Source of the DNA: Nonomuraea turcica
GTDB lineage: Bacteria; Actinomycetota; Actinomycetes; Streptosporangiales; Streptosporangiaceae
NCBI RefSeq assembly: GCF_030718205.1
Contig: NZ_JAUZQF010000008.1
Coordinates: 310,001 to 374,000 of the forward strand
Direction: 5' to 3'
Length of the DNA stretch: 64,000 bases
Below the pieces are notes generated by a model, which ran no database searches, was not told where the DNA came from, and worked only from the letters and a program-made list of their open reading frames with translations. Shown here in pieces: positions 50,901 to 58,520 of this stretch. Both the position numbers and the translations under genes were made by a program. Numbering within the stretch: position 1 is the stretch's first letter; each line of letters starts with the position of its first letter.

Positions 50901-51142
50901 AGCTCCACCAGATAGGTGAAGAACTCGACGTGCCCGCCCTGGTAGGAGCTGATCGCCACACCCTGGACGTCCTCCTGGATGGCGGCCGTGACGATCTCCT
51001 CGACCGAGCGGTTGTGCCCGAGGTGGATCACCTCGGCGCCCTGCGACTGGAGAATGCGCCGCATGATGTTGATCGCCGCGTCGTGCCCGTCGAACAGGGC
51101 CGCGGCGGTCACGAAACGGACGGGGTGTACCGGGACGTGCAC
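47969..51142 (-). CDS. icmF: Fused isobutyryl-CoA mutase
   Basis: 1057 aa, adenosylcobalamin-dependent; interconverts isobutyryl-CoA and n-butyryl-CoA. Domain order is that of IcmF: B12-binding domain with ALFDGHDAAINIMRRIL (His base-off ligand), a MeaB-like G-protein chaperone with GITGTGGSGKSSLTDELV and AIDPTRRRGGGALLGDR, then the mutase large domain with LPRYTDHGDLLRF, LYGHDPDPRPDIYGKVGTSG and GYHIAEAGANP. GTG 51142 after AAGGAG. It shares a promoter region with dyads with the divergent dehydrogenase gene. Links to branched fatty acid or polyketide precursor metabolism. Confidence 0.95.
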   Translation of the reverse strand: MHVPVHPVRFVTAAALFDGHDAAINIMRRILQSQGAEVIHLGHNRSVEEIVTAAIQEDVQGVAISSYQGGHVEFFTYLVELLRERGAGHVKVYGGGGGVIVPEEIELLHERGVTRIFSPEDGQRYGLPGMINKLIEDCDVELGDPPAAEAVVAGDQAALARAITLIESGRAIEGLTADKRAPVLGITGTGGSGKSSLTDELVRRFRVDNDDKLRIAVIAIDPTRRRGGGALLGDRIRMNSLGPQVYFRSLATRGAANEVPACLDEVINACRAAGYDLVIVETPGIGQGDAGIVPHVDVPIYVMTPEFGAASQLEKIDMLDFAEAVVINKYERRGAEDALRDVRRQLVRNREAFGARPEDMPVFGTIAARYNDAGVTALYHHLKGLLLEDAGPGLLPQVSGRTSQVSAAIVPPARSRYLAEIAEAVRAYHAETLAQAEVARRRQQLAAVQQLMNDDRLKDLHAQADRELTDESRTLIDTWPAVKERYTADELVVKVRDREIHTPLWRETLSGNRVPRVALPRYTDHGDLLRFLRGENLPGTFPFTAGVFPFKREDEDPTRMFAGEGDPFRTNRRFKLLSRGQPATRLSTAFDSVTLYGHDPDPRPDIYGKVGTSGVSIATLDDMKVLYDGFDLSAPNTSVSMTINGPAPTILAFYLNTAIDQALDRFRGEHDGREPTPEEAAELRARTLATVRGTVQADILKEDQGQNTCIFSTEFSLRMMADIQEWFIQNGVRNFYSVSISGYHIAEAGANPISQLAFTLANGFTYVEAYLARGMNIDDFAPNLSFFFSNGMDPEYSVLGRVARRIWAVAMRERYGAAERSQKLKYHIQTSGRSLHAQEMNFNDIRTTLQALIAIYDNCNSLHTNAFDEAVTTPSADSVRRAMAIQLIINREWGLARNENPLQGSFIIEELTDLVEEAVLAEFERLSDRGGVLGAMETGYQRGKIQDESMLYEMRKHDGSLPIIGVNTFTKELDEPAPHTLELARGTEEEKRSQLDRLQAFHERNLSETPAQLARLREVAMSEGNAFEVLMEAARHCSLGQITDALFEAGGQYRRNV

Positions 51143-51178
51143 GCCTGATCACTCCTTCGTGAGGGCTCTCTCTTCGAA

Positions 51179-51214
51179 GATACTAGGACGTCCTACTATT
51201 TCCCAAGGACGTCC
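51179..51214. promoter_or_regulatory. icmF promoter with paired AGGACGTCC dyads
   Basis: On the minus strand TTGGGA (51201-51206) lies 16 bp from TAGTAT (51179-51184). The core TAGGACGTCCTA is a perfect palindrome at 51184-51195, and a second GGACGTCC is centred about 20 bp further at 51210.5, on the same helix face. The dyads overlap both promoter elements, so a repressor of TetR or MerR type is likely; none is adjacent. Confidence 0.55.
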
Positions 51215-51247
51215 GGGGTAGGGGACCCGCCGAGGGGGTGACGCCGG

Positions 51248-52300
51248 ATGCGTGCACTGACGTTTGCGCCAGGCCACAAGGGAACGCTCGACGTGCGAGA
51301 CGTGCCCGATCCCGAGCCCGGCAAGGGCGAGTTGCTCGTCCAAGGGCTCGCGCTGGGCATCTGCGGGACCGACCGGGAGCTGGCGGATGCCGAGTACGGC
51401 TGGCCGCCGCCGGGCGAGGAGCGAATGATCATCGGGCACGAGTCGCTCGGCCGGGTGCTGGAAGTGCCGGAAGGGTCCGCGTTCTCCCCCGGCGACCTGG
51501 TGGTCGGCGTCGTACGCCGGCCCGATCCCGTGCCGTGCGGGGCATGCCGGCGCGGCGAGTTCGACATGTGCCGCAACGGCCGCTACACCGAGCGCGGCAT
51601 CAAGGAGATCGACGGGTACGCCAGCGAGCTCTGGACCATCGAGGCCGCGTACGCGGTGCGCCTGGACCCGTCGCTAGAGCGCGTCGGCATGCTGATGGAG
51701 CCGGCGTCGATCGTGGCCAAGGCGTGGGAGCAGATCGAGCGGATCGGCTCTCGAACCTGGTTCGAACCACGCACGCTGCTCGTGACCGGGGCGGGGCCGA
51801 TCGGGCTGCTGGCCGCGCTGATAGGGCAGCAGCGGGGGCTCGAGGTGCACGTGCTCGACCGGGCTCCGGAAGGGCTCAAGTCGCAGCTGGTGAACGATCT
51901 GGGCGGGACGTACCACTCGGCGGCGTCGCTGGCGGCGTTCGCCTCTGACAAACCGGACATCATCATCGAGTGCACCGGGGTGGGGCAGCTCGTCATGGAC
52001 GCCATGATCACCACGGCCCCGGCGGGCATCCTCTGCTTGTGCGGCCTCTCGCCCGGCGGCCGTACGCACCGGGTGGACGCCGGTGTCATCAACCGGGACA
52101 TCGTGCTGGAGAACGACGTGGTCTTCGGCACCGTCAACGCCAACCAGCGGCACTACAGGGATGCGGCCGCGGCGCTGGCCAAGGCGGATCCTGGCTGGTT
52201 GGAGCGGCTCATCACGCGGCGGGTGCCGCTGGAGCACGCCCTGGACGCCTTCGAGCCCGGAGGAGACGACGTCAAGGTCGTCATCGACCTCGCTTCGTAG
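51248..52300 (+). CDS. Glucose 1-dehydrogenase-like zinc MDR enzyme
   Basis: 350 aa. Catalytic zinc site ICGTDRELADAEYG with GHESLGRVLEV, partial structural-zinc cysteines in PCGACRRGEFDMCRN, Rossmann motif LLVTGAGPIGLLAALIGQQ. The C-terminal VFGTVNANQRHYRDAAAAL is diagnostic of the glucose dehydrogenase C-terminal family (Sulfolobus-type GlcDH). Catalyses aldose to aldonolactone with NAD(P). Divergent from icmF, with which it shares dyads, although a metabolic link is not evident. Confidence 0.88.
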   Translation: MRALTFAPGHKGTLDVRDVPDPEPGKGELLVQGLALGICGTDRELADAEYGWPPPGEERMIIGHESLGRVLEVPEGSAFSPGDLVVGVVRRPDPVPCGACRRGEFDMCRNGRYTERGIKEIDGYASELWTIEAAYAVRLDPSLERVGMLMEPASIVAKAWEQIERIGSRTWFEPRTLLVTGAGPIGLLAALIGQQRGLEVHVLDRAPEGLKSQLVNDLGGTYHSAASLAAFASDKPDIIIECTGVGQLVMDAMITTAPAGILCLCGLSPGGRTHRVDAGVINRDIVLENDVVFGTVNANQRHYRDAAAALAKADPGWLERLITRRVPLEHALDAFEPGGDDVKVVIDLAS

Positions 52301-52349
52301 CCCGGCGACGCTCCCAGCGCCTCCCCGTGTAAGACCCCAGCCGGGTGGC

Positions 52350-53288
52350 CTAGGTGGGGTCGTAGGGCTTGCGCCGGGTGGGGGTGGAGTGCCGGGTGGC
52401 CGCATGGCCCGAGCCGGCCGTGACGCGGGCTTTGGTGGATCGGCCAGGTTGGGGGGACTGCGTGGTGGCGGCGCGTGTCTTGGCGGCGCCCGCCAGCGCC
52501 TTCGACGCTCCCACCGAAGCCTTCTCGCGAGGCTTGTCCTCATCAGGCAGAGAGAGCATGCCGTGGGACGAGGGGCGGGTCGCCGGCTTCTCCGTGCGCC
52601 GGCCGGTTGGCGCGTTCCATGGCCGGAGCCAGGTGAGGCGGCGGTGCGTGCCGCGGCGGCGGCCGGTGACGCGTAAGGAGAGCACGATGGTCATGAGCAC
52701 CATGGCGGCCAGCAGCGCGGGCGGCGTGCCTAACACATCCAGTGGCGAACCCGGCCCGGGTTCGGCCCGCGGCGTCGAGATGAAGGGCCGCTCCGTGGTG
52801 CGGATCTCGTCGGGTCTCTCGGCGGCAGCGGCCTTGACCAGCCGCGGCACGCCGTACCCGACCACCTTGTCGGTCTCCCGGGTCTTGCGCTTGAGCCAGA
52901 CGCGGTCGACGTTGGCCTCGATCGTGTGGATCTTCTTGCCCTCGACGCGCTCCACGACCCCGACGTGGTCGATGCCCTTGTAACTCTTGCCGCCGCGCCA
53001 GTCGAAGAAGACAAGGGCGCCGGGCTCGGGCTGCTGCGTCCAGGCGCCCTGCTTGATGAACCAGGCGGCATGCGACGGCGTCCAGGCGAACCCGCCGACA
53101 TATTGGGTCAGGCCCGCCTTGTCGGCCGCCCAGGCCAGGAACATGTCACACCACGGCGCATTGCGGTACTGGGTGTCTTGGACGCGATCCGCGTACCACT
53201 GGCCGAACTTGGTGAACTGGCCGCCTTTCTCCTTATAGCCGAGTTCCTGCCGTACCGTTTCCAGCAGCTCGTCAGCGATCGGGTCCAG
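52350..53288 (-). CDS. CHAP-domain protein with transmembrane segment, CTG start
   Basis: 312 aa. CHAP amidase/endopeptidase domain at residues 1-135: Cys47 in NAPWCDMFLAWAADKAG and His108 in KGIDHVGVVERVEGK, the catalytic pair. A membrane helix (ALLAAMVLMTIVLSLRV) follows and then a basic tail rich in Thr, Arg and Pro. The first ATG (53144) would begin after Cys47 and destroy the enzyme. Upstream in frame no ATG, GTG or TTG occurs before a TGA at 53307-53309 region; the CTG at 53288 has GGAGG seven bases before it, so it is the likely start. The topology (no N-terminal signal) is odd for a wall hydrolase. Confidence 0.75.
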   Translation of the reverse strand: MDPIADELLETVRQELGYKEKGGQFTKFGQWYADRVQDTQYRNAPWCDMFLAWAADKAGLTQYVGGFAWTPSHAAWFIKQGAWTQQPEPGALVFFDWRGGKSYKGIDHVGVVERVEGKKIHTIEANVDRVWLKRKTRETDKVVGYGVPRLVKAAAAERPDEIRTTERPFISTPRAEPGPGSPLDVLGTPPALLAAMVLMTIVLSLRVTGRRRGTHRRLTWLRPWNAPTGRRTEKPATRPSSHGMLSLPDEDKPREKASVGASKALAGAAKTRAATTQSPQPGRSTKARVTAGSGHAATRHSTPTRRKPYDPT

Positions 53289-53436
53289 GGTGACTCCTCC
53301 CAGAAAACCGGCAAATCACGATGGACTGTAATAGCGCCGTCAAGAAATTGCGCAGCTGACCGGGAAAGTGTCTTGAAATGAGTTGAAATATCGGCTAAGT
53401 GACTGATGAGACAGCTGGGACTATCGACGACTCACG

Positions 53437-54207
53437 TTAGGAGCCGGCGCCAACGCGATAGACGGACACGTCCCCCGCGCCCGGCGCGACCACGTCGGCC
53501 ACGATCACGGTGACGTTGTCGGGCGACCCGCCTTCGTTGGCCAGATCGATCAGCCGCTGGACGGCCGCCGCCGGGTCTGCCACCGTGGTCAGCACCTCGT
53601 GCAGGACCTCGGGCCCGAGGACCGTCGTCAGCCCGTCGGAGCAGAGGAGGTAGCGATCATCAGGCTCGGCCTCGCGCAGCGCCATGTCAGGCTCGGCCCT
53701 GCCCTCGCTGCCCAGCACCCGCAACACCATCGAACGCCGGGGATGCACGGCGGCTTGATCCTCCGTGATCCGCCCTTCGTCCACCATCGACTGCACCAGT
53801 GTGTGATCCTTGGTCATCTGGTAGAGAGCACCATCACGCAACAGGTATCCGCGGGAGTCACCAAGATGAGCCAGGGCGAACCGGTAGCCGTCCCACAACA
53901 TGGCGGTCACCGTGGTCCCCATCCCCCGGCGCGCGGGGTCGATGTCGGCCAGCTCGACCAACCGGCGCCCAGCCTCCTGCACGGCGCCCTCCAGCGCCAC
54001 CTCCAGGTCGGCGCCGGTCTCGGGAAGCGTGGCATCCAGCTCGCGCATGACGGAGATGGCGGCCGAGCTCGCCAGCTCGCCGGCCGCGTGCCCGCCCATT
54101 CCGTCGGCCACCACGAGCAACCGGCCGCTCGCATAGCCGGAATCCTCGTTCTGCTCCCTGCGGCGGCCCACGTCTGATCCGGCGGCATAGCGGATGTTGT
54201 GCTTCAT
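53437..54207 (-). CDS. PP2C-type Ser/Thr protein phosphatase, PstP-like
   Basis: 256 aa. Metal-dependent phosphatase motifs: SDVGRRREQNEDSG, LLVVADGMGGHAAGELAS, GTTVTAML, LAHLGDSRGYLLRDG, LLCSDGLT, and GGSPDNVTVIVADV. It lacks the PstP transmembrane tail, so it is soluble. Divergent from the DNA methylase-kinase pair across a 76-bp gap with an inverted repeat, so it could dephosphorylate targets of that kinase. General role in actinobacteria is antagonism of PknB-type kinases. Confidence 0.9.
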   Translation of the reverse strand: MKHNIRYAAGSDVGRRREQNEDSGYASGRLLVVADGMGGHAAGELASSAAISVMRELDATLPETGADLEVALEGAVQEAGRRLVELADIDPARRGMGTTVTAMLWDGYRFALAHLGDSRGYLLRDGALYQMTKDHTLVQSMVDEGRITEDQAAVHPRRSMVLRVLGSEGRAEPDMALREAEPDDRYLLCSDGLTTVLGPEVLHEVLTTVADPAAAVQRLIDLANEGGSPDNVTVIVADVVAPGAGDVSVYRVGAGS

Positions 54208-54236
54208 ACCTTGCAGTAAATCATTGGTTGAAAGAC

Positions 54237-54269
54237 TTCACAAGCAGATGCGCTGAAGACTCTTGTGAA
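54237..54269. promoter_or_regulatory. Inverted repeat in the phosphatase/methylase divergent gap
   Basis: TTCACAAG (54237-54244) and CTTGTGAA (54262-54269), perfect 8-bp arms with 17 bp between, in the 76-bp gap between divergent genes. Candidate operator, possibly for the N-terminal helix-turn-helix of the methylase protein itself. Confidence 0.4.
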
Positions 54270-54283
54270 CTACTGTGGGCTCC

Positions 54284-56137
54284 ATGAGCCACGACCCGAC
54301 CGTCAACGCCGGGGACATCGCCCGGCTCGCCGGTGTCGGGCGGGCCGCGGTGAGCAACTGGCGCCGCCGCCACGACGACTTTCCCCAGCCCATCGGCGGC
54401 ACCGCCAACCAGCCGCTGTTCTCACTGCGCCAGGTCGAGTCCTGGCTGCGCCGCTATGGGAAGTCCTACCAGGTCTCACTGGGAGATCGGGTGTGGCAAC
54501 GCCTGAAAGCCACCGGCGATTTGCGGCTGGGCGAGTTGGTGGCCCAGGCAGGAGCCCTGCTGACCGGTCATCAAGGAGCCCTCGGCGACGGCCCGGCGCA
54601 GGTTGGGGGCGCCCCTCAGGAGTCCGGTGGTGATCCGGCGCAGGCCGGCACCGGGCCGCGGCCGGCCGGTGTCAAGGGGGACCTGGATCCCGAGTCGGCC
54701 GGGCTCGTGATGGAGCTGGCCGACCGGCACGACCCGCTGACCGCGTACGAGTTCCTGTGCGAGCGTTACCTCGAGTCCCACTCCCGGCAGCTCTCGGTCA
54801 CCCGCGAGGACGTGGCCGAGCTGATGGTCCGGCTCGTGCACGCGGAGGGCTCGACGGTCCTCGACCCCGCCTGCGGGGTCGGCACGCTGCTGCTGACCCC
54901 CGCCGACCCGGCGCGCGTGCTGGGACAGGAGCTCAGCGAGACCTCGGCCGCCATCGCCGCCTCCAGGCTCAGGCTGCGCGGCATCGACGCCGAGATCGTG
55001 GCCGGCGACGCGATGCGCCACGACGGCTTCGCCGGTGAGCGGGCCGACGCGGTGGTGTGCGACCCGCCGTTCAATGAGCGGGCCTGGGGCTACGAGGAGC
55101 TGACCGGCGACCCGCGCTGGGAGTACGGACTGCCGCCACGCGGCGAGCCCGAGCTGGCCTGGGTGCAACACTGCCTCACGCACGTCAAGCCCGGCGGCCT
55201 GGTCGCCATCCTGATGCCCCCGGCCGCCGCGAGCCGCAAGGCCGGCCGCCGCATCCGCGCCAACCTGCTGCGCGCCGGCGCGTTGCGTGCCGTCGTGGCG
55301 CTGCCGGGCTCGGACCTGTGGCTGCTGCGCCGTCCGGCCGCGGGCGAGCGGCCGCCGTCCGAAGTGCTCATCCTCGACGCCACCGCCGACCTCGGGAGCG
55401 TGGAGCCGGCCTGGCAGGCTTACCTGGAGGACCGTTCCGACCAGACCGTGCGCATCATCGACCTGCTGGCCGACGAGGTCGACATGACCCCGGCCCGGCA
55501 CCAGCGCCGCGACGACGTCGGCCGGGCCTTCGCCGAGGCACGTGACCGCTTCCTCGCGGCTGCCGCCGTGCCGCCCGACCTGAAGGTCCTGGAGCAGCCG
55601 CTGGACCAGCCCGCCACGACGCTGGGCGACCTGATCAAGGAGGGCCTGGTGACCACGTCGCAGGCCCCGCCCAAGATGACCGCCGACGGCGGCGACGTCC
55701 CGGTCCTCACCGCGGACGACGTGCTCAACGGCACGCCGCCGTCCGGCTCCACGACCACGCAGCAGGGCCTGATCACGATCCGCCCCGGCGACGTGGTGGC
55801 CTCCTACTCCAGCGTGCGTGTGATGGCCGACGGCGGCGCGGTGCTGGGCGCACACCTGACGCTCTACCGGGTGGACTCCCGCCGGCTGGATCCGGACTTC
55901 CTGGCCGGCTACCTGCGGGCTGCCGGCGGCCGGGCCACGACCGGCTCCAGCAGGTTCGACGTGCGCCGCACTCGCCTGCCGCGGCTGTCGCTCAAGGAGC
56001 AGAAGGCGTACGGCGAGGCCTTCCGCCAGCTCGCCGTGCTCGAAGACGCCATCCGCGAGACCTCGACGCTGGGGCAGACGCTGATCAGACTGGGTCTCGA
56101 CGGCCTGGCCGACGGCCACCTGCACCCGCAGTCCTAA
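54284..56137 (+). CDS. HTH - N6 DNA methylase - target-recognition-like fusion
   Basis: 617 aa. Residues 1-60 form a helix-turn-helix of the MerR/AlpA kind (GDIARLAGVGRAAVSNWRRR, then PLFSLRQVESWL). The middle is a type I-like N6-adenine methylase: SAM motif I LDPACGVGTLLL (Asp194) and catalytic DPPF at 260-263 (instead of NPPF). From about 445 the protein resembles an HsdS target-recognition domain (TTLGDLIKEGLV, PVLTADDVLNG, ITIRPGDVVAS, LPRLSLKEQKAYGEAF). No endonuclease domain. Co-directional with a Ser/Thr kinase 38 bp downstream. May be a regulatory or solitary methyltransferase; activity untested. Confidence 0.85.
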   Translation: MSHDPTVNAGDIARLAGVGRAAVSNWRRRHDDFPQPIGGTANQPLFSLRQVESWLRRYGKSYQVSLGDRVWQRLKATGDLRLGELVAQAGALLTGHQGALGDGPAQVGGAPQESGGDPAQAGTGPRPAGVKGDLDPESAGLVMELADRHDPLTAYEFLCERYLESHSRQLSVTREDVAELMVRLVHAEGSTVLDPACGVGTLLLTPADPARVLGQELSETSAAIAASRLRLRGIDAEIVAGDAMRHDGFAGERADAVVCDPPFNERAWGYEELTGDPRWEYGLPPRGEPELAWVQHCLTHVKPGGLVAILMPPAAASRKAGRRIRANLLRAGALRAVVALPGSDLWLLRRPAAGERPPSEVLILDATADLGSVEPAWQAYLEDRSDQTVRIIDLLADEVDMTPARHQRRDDVGRAFAEARDRFLAAAAVPPDLKVLEQPLDQPATTLGDLIKEGLVTTSQAPPKMTADGGDVPVLTADDVLNGTPPSGSTTTQQGLITIRPGDVVASYSSVRVMADGGAVLGAHLTLYRVDSRRLDPDFLAGYLRAAGGRATTGSSRFDVRRTRLPRLSLKEQKAYGEAFRQLAVLEDAIRETSTLGQTLIRLGLDGLADGHLHPQS

Positions 56138-56175
56138 CGGTGTAGTTTTTCCCGAAAGGCTGCGGGGAGGGGCGA

Positions 56176-57066
56176 ATGGTCATCGGCGACCGATATGAGC
56201 TCGACGACCTCCCTCTAGGTCAAGGCGGCATGGGTGCCGTCTACGCCGGCCACGACCGCCACCTGGACCGCCGGGTGGCGGTGAAGCTGCTCAGGCTGCC
56301 CGGCGGCCCTGATCACGAGCTGGAGAGCCGGTTCATCCGTGAGGCCCGCATCCTGGCCAGGCTGGAGCATCCCGGCGCGCCCGTGCTTTACGACTTCGGC
56401 ACCCACGAGCAGCGGCTCTACCAGGTGATGCAGTTCATCGAGGGTGTGACGGTGGCCGACGTGGTCAGCGAGCACGGCCCGCTGCCCGTGCCGTGGGCGG
56501 CCGCCATCGCGGCCCAGGCGTGCGCGGTGCTCTCGGCGGCGCACGCCCTGGCGATCTGCCATCGCGACCTCAAGCCGACGAACCTCATGCTCTGCCCGGA
56601 CGGCAGCGTGAAGGTGCTGGACTTCGGCCTGGCCATGCTGCGGGACGCGGACGTCACCACGTTCACCAGGATCGGGCAGATCCTCGGGACGCCGGCGTAC
56701 ATGGCGCCCGAGCAGATCCAGCACGGCGTCGCCGAGCCGCGCAGCGACCTCTACTCGCTCGGCTGCGTCCTGCACGAGATGCTGACGGGCCACCAGTTGT
56801 TCACCGGTCCCACCGACTACGTGGTCTTCGAGAAGCAGGTCAAGGAGCGCCCGCCGGCCGTTCCCGGCATTCCCGCCGAGCTGAGCACGCTGCTGGCGCA
56901 ACTGCTGGAGAAGCAGCCGGACGACCGGCCCGCGGACGCGAACGAGCTGTACCAGCGGCTCGACCCGTTCGCCGTCGAGCTGCCTATGCTGCCCGGCTTC
57001 TTGACCAAGGCGCCGAGCCCCGGCCGCATGTACGCCCGCATGGCGGGCCGCGCCCTCAGCGGCTGA
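56176..57066 (+). CDS. Soluble Ser/Thr protein kinase
   Basis: 296 aa Hanks-type kinase without transmembrane or extracellular parts. GQGGMGAVY glycine loop, Lys37 in VAVKLLR, HRDLKPTN catalytic loop (Asp131), DFG in VKVLDFGLAML, and the APE region GTPAYMAPEQI. Good ribosome site (GGGGAGGGG). The kinase domain ends near 270 and a 25-residue tail follows. Gene order with the DNA methylase and divergent PP2C implies a phosphorylation module; targets unknown. Confidence 0.92.
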   Translation: MVIGDRYELDDLPLGQGGMGAVYAGHDRHLDRRVAVKLLRLPGGPDHELESRFIREARILARLEHPGAPVLYDFGTHEQRLYQVMQFIEGVTVADVVSEHGPLPVPWAAAIAAQACAVLSAAHALAICHRDLKPTNLMLCPDGSVKVLDFGLAMLRDADVTTFTRIGQILGTPAYMAPEQIQHGVAEPRSDLYSLGCVLHEMLTGHQLFTGPTDYVVFEKQVKERPPAVPGIPAELSTLLAQLLEKQPDDRPADANELYQRLDPFAVELPMLPGFLTKAPSPGRMYARMAGRALSG

Positions 57067-57089
57067 ACCACGCCGCGCGTTCCTCGACG

Positions 57090-57110
57090 CATGCCTGGGA
57101 CCCAGGCGTG
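57090..57110 (+). terminator. Hairpin terminator after the kinase gene
   Basis: CATGCCTGG-GAC-CCAGGCGTG, a 9-bp stem containing one G-T pair, 24 bases after the kinase stop. Confidence 0.6.
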
Positions 57111-57151
57111 AACACGCTCTCTCACGTAACACCGATCGTTATCTAACTCCC

Positions 57152-57201
57152 TTGACAGAGGTGTGTGCGTGCTACGAATCTCTTGAGAGAGCGCTCTCTC
57201 A
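57152..57201 (+). promoter_or_regulatory. Promoter and LacI-type operator of the beta-glucoside operon
   Basis: TTGACA (57152-57157) followed by TACGAAT (57173-57179), then the perfect 18-bp palindrome TGAGAGAGCGCTCTCTCA at 57184-57201, just downstream of the presumed start site. The central CG and symmetric arms are LacI-family style, and a LacI gene closes the operon at 61647. A matching half-site CGCTCTCTCAC occurs upstream at 57115-57125, which could allow looping. Confidence 0.78.
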
Positions 57202-57236
57202 CCTAGAAACCTCAGACTCCTGCACAGGAGGGTTCC

Positions 57237-58520
57237 ATGACCCCTCGGATCCGGCTCGCCGTGCCCCTGCTCGCCGCCGCCCTGCTCACGGCCGCGTGCG
57301 GCGGCGGAGGGAACACCGCCACCCAGACGAGCTCCAAGCCGGGAGAGAAGATCAAGCTGACCGTCGGCCTCTTCGGCGACTTCGGCTTCAAGCCGCTCTA
57401 TGAGGAGTACAAGAAGACCCACCCCAACATCGAGATCGTCGAGAACGTCACCCAGTTCAACGATCACCACACCAACCTGGTCAAGCGGCTGGCCACGAAC
57501 GCGGGCGCGGGGGACGTCGAGGCGGTCGAGGTCGGCTACATCAGCACGTTCACGGCGCAGCCCGGCAAGTTCGTCGATCTCCAGCAGTACGGGCTCGACC
57601 AGCGCAAGGCCGACTACCTGGACTGGAAGTGGCAGCAGGGCCTGAGCAAGGACGGCACGCAGGTACTCGGACTCGGCACCGACGTCGGCGGACTGGCCAT
57701 GTGCTACCGCAAGGACCTGTTCGACAAGGCCGGGCTGCCGACGGACCGGACCGAGGTGGCGGCGCTCTGGCCGACGTGGGAGCAGTACATCGCGACCGGC
57801 AAGAAGTTCGCGGCGGCCGACGTGGCCGGCGCGAAGTTCGTGGACTCCCCCGGTGAGATCTTCCGCGCCATGGTCAACCAGGCCCCGATCGGCCTGTACG
57901 ACGCCCAGGACAACATCATCGTGGCCTCCAACCCTGACGTGAAGAAGGCCTGGGACCTGTCCAACCAGCTCACCCAGGAGGGCCTGACCGCCAAGCTCGC
58001 GGCCTTCTCACCGCCGTGGAACACCGGCTTCGCCAAGGGCTCGTTCGCCACGATCATCTGCCCGGCCTGGATGACCGGCTTCATCCAGGAGCAGGCCAAG
58101 GACGCCTCCGGCAAGTGGGACATCGCGACCGTGCCCGGCGGCTCGGGCAACAGCGGCGGCTCGCACCTGATGGTGCCCAAGCAGAGCAAGCACCCGAAGG
58201 AGGCGGCCGAGCTGATCAACTTCCTGACCTCCAAGGAGAACCAGGCCAAGGTGTTCAAGGAGGAAGGAACGTTCCCGTCCATCCCGGCCCTGTACGACGA
58301 CCCGTCGATCCAGAACTTCACCAAGCCGTTCTTCGGCGACGCCCCCATCGGCAAGATCTACTCCGAGGCCGCCAAGGCGCTCAAGCCGCAGCACCTCGGT
58401 CCCAAGGAAGGCGACGTCCGCGTGGCCATCGGCAACGGGCTCGGCCGCGTCGAGCAGGGCAAGCAGACCCCCGACGAGGCGTGGGCGCAGGTGCTCGAGG
58501 ACGTCAAGAAGATCAAATGA
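57237..58520 (+). CDS. Sugar-binding lipoprotein of the beta-glucoside importer
   Basis: 427 aa. Signal peptide RIRLAVPLLAAALLTAACG with lipobox TAAC. Family-1 binding protein: KIKLTVGLFGDFGFKPLYEEYKK, YRKDLFDKAGLPTDRTEVA, and a Trp-rich cleft (FSPPWNTGFAKGSFATIICPAWM). First gene of a five-gene set closed by GH1 and LacI genes; the palindromic operator is 36 bp upstream. The next ATG overlaps its stop. Substrate probably cellobiose or another beta-glucoside because of the GH1 enzyme. Confidence 0.9.
   Translation: MTPRIRLAVPLLAAALLTAACGGGGNTATQTSSKPGEKIKLTVGLFGDFGFKPLYEEYKKTHPNIEIVENVTQFNDHHTNLVKRLATNAGAGDVEAVEVGYISTFTAQPGKFVDLQQYGLDQRKADYLDWKWQQGLSKDGTQVLGLGTDVGGLAMCYRKDLFDKAGLPTDRTEVAALWPTWEQYIATGKKFAAADVAGAKFVDSPGEIFRAMVNQAPIGLYDAQDNIIVASNPDVKKAWDLSNQLTQEGLTAKLAAFSPPWNTGFAKGSFATIICPAWMTGFIQEQAKDASGKWDIATVPGGSGNSGGSHLMVPKQSKHPKEAAELINFLTSKENQAKVFKEEGTFPSIPALYDDPSIQNFTKPFFGDAPIGKIYSEAAKALKPQHLGPKEGDVRVAIGNGLGRVEQGKQTPDEAWAQVLEDVKKIK

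Noticed and set aside
47939..51148. A 1069-codon open frame on the plus strand
   Set aside because: It lies opposite icmF, which has unmistakable motifs throughout; long antisense frames are a by-product of high GC. The translation is Arg/Gly/Val/Leu-rich without motifs.
53437..57066. Pgl or BREX phage-defence locus
   Set aside because: Kinase and methylase are present, but PglZ, PglY/BrxC and the other core genes are absent and the methylase has a different architecture.
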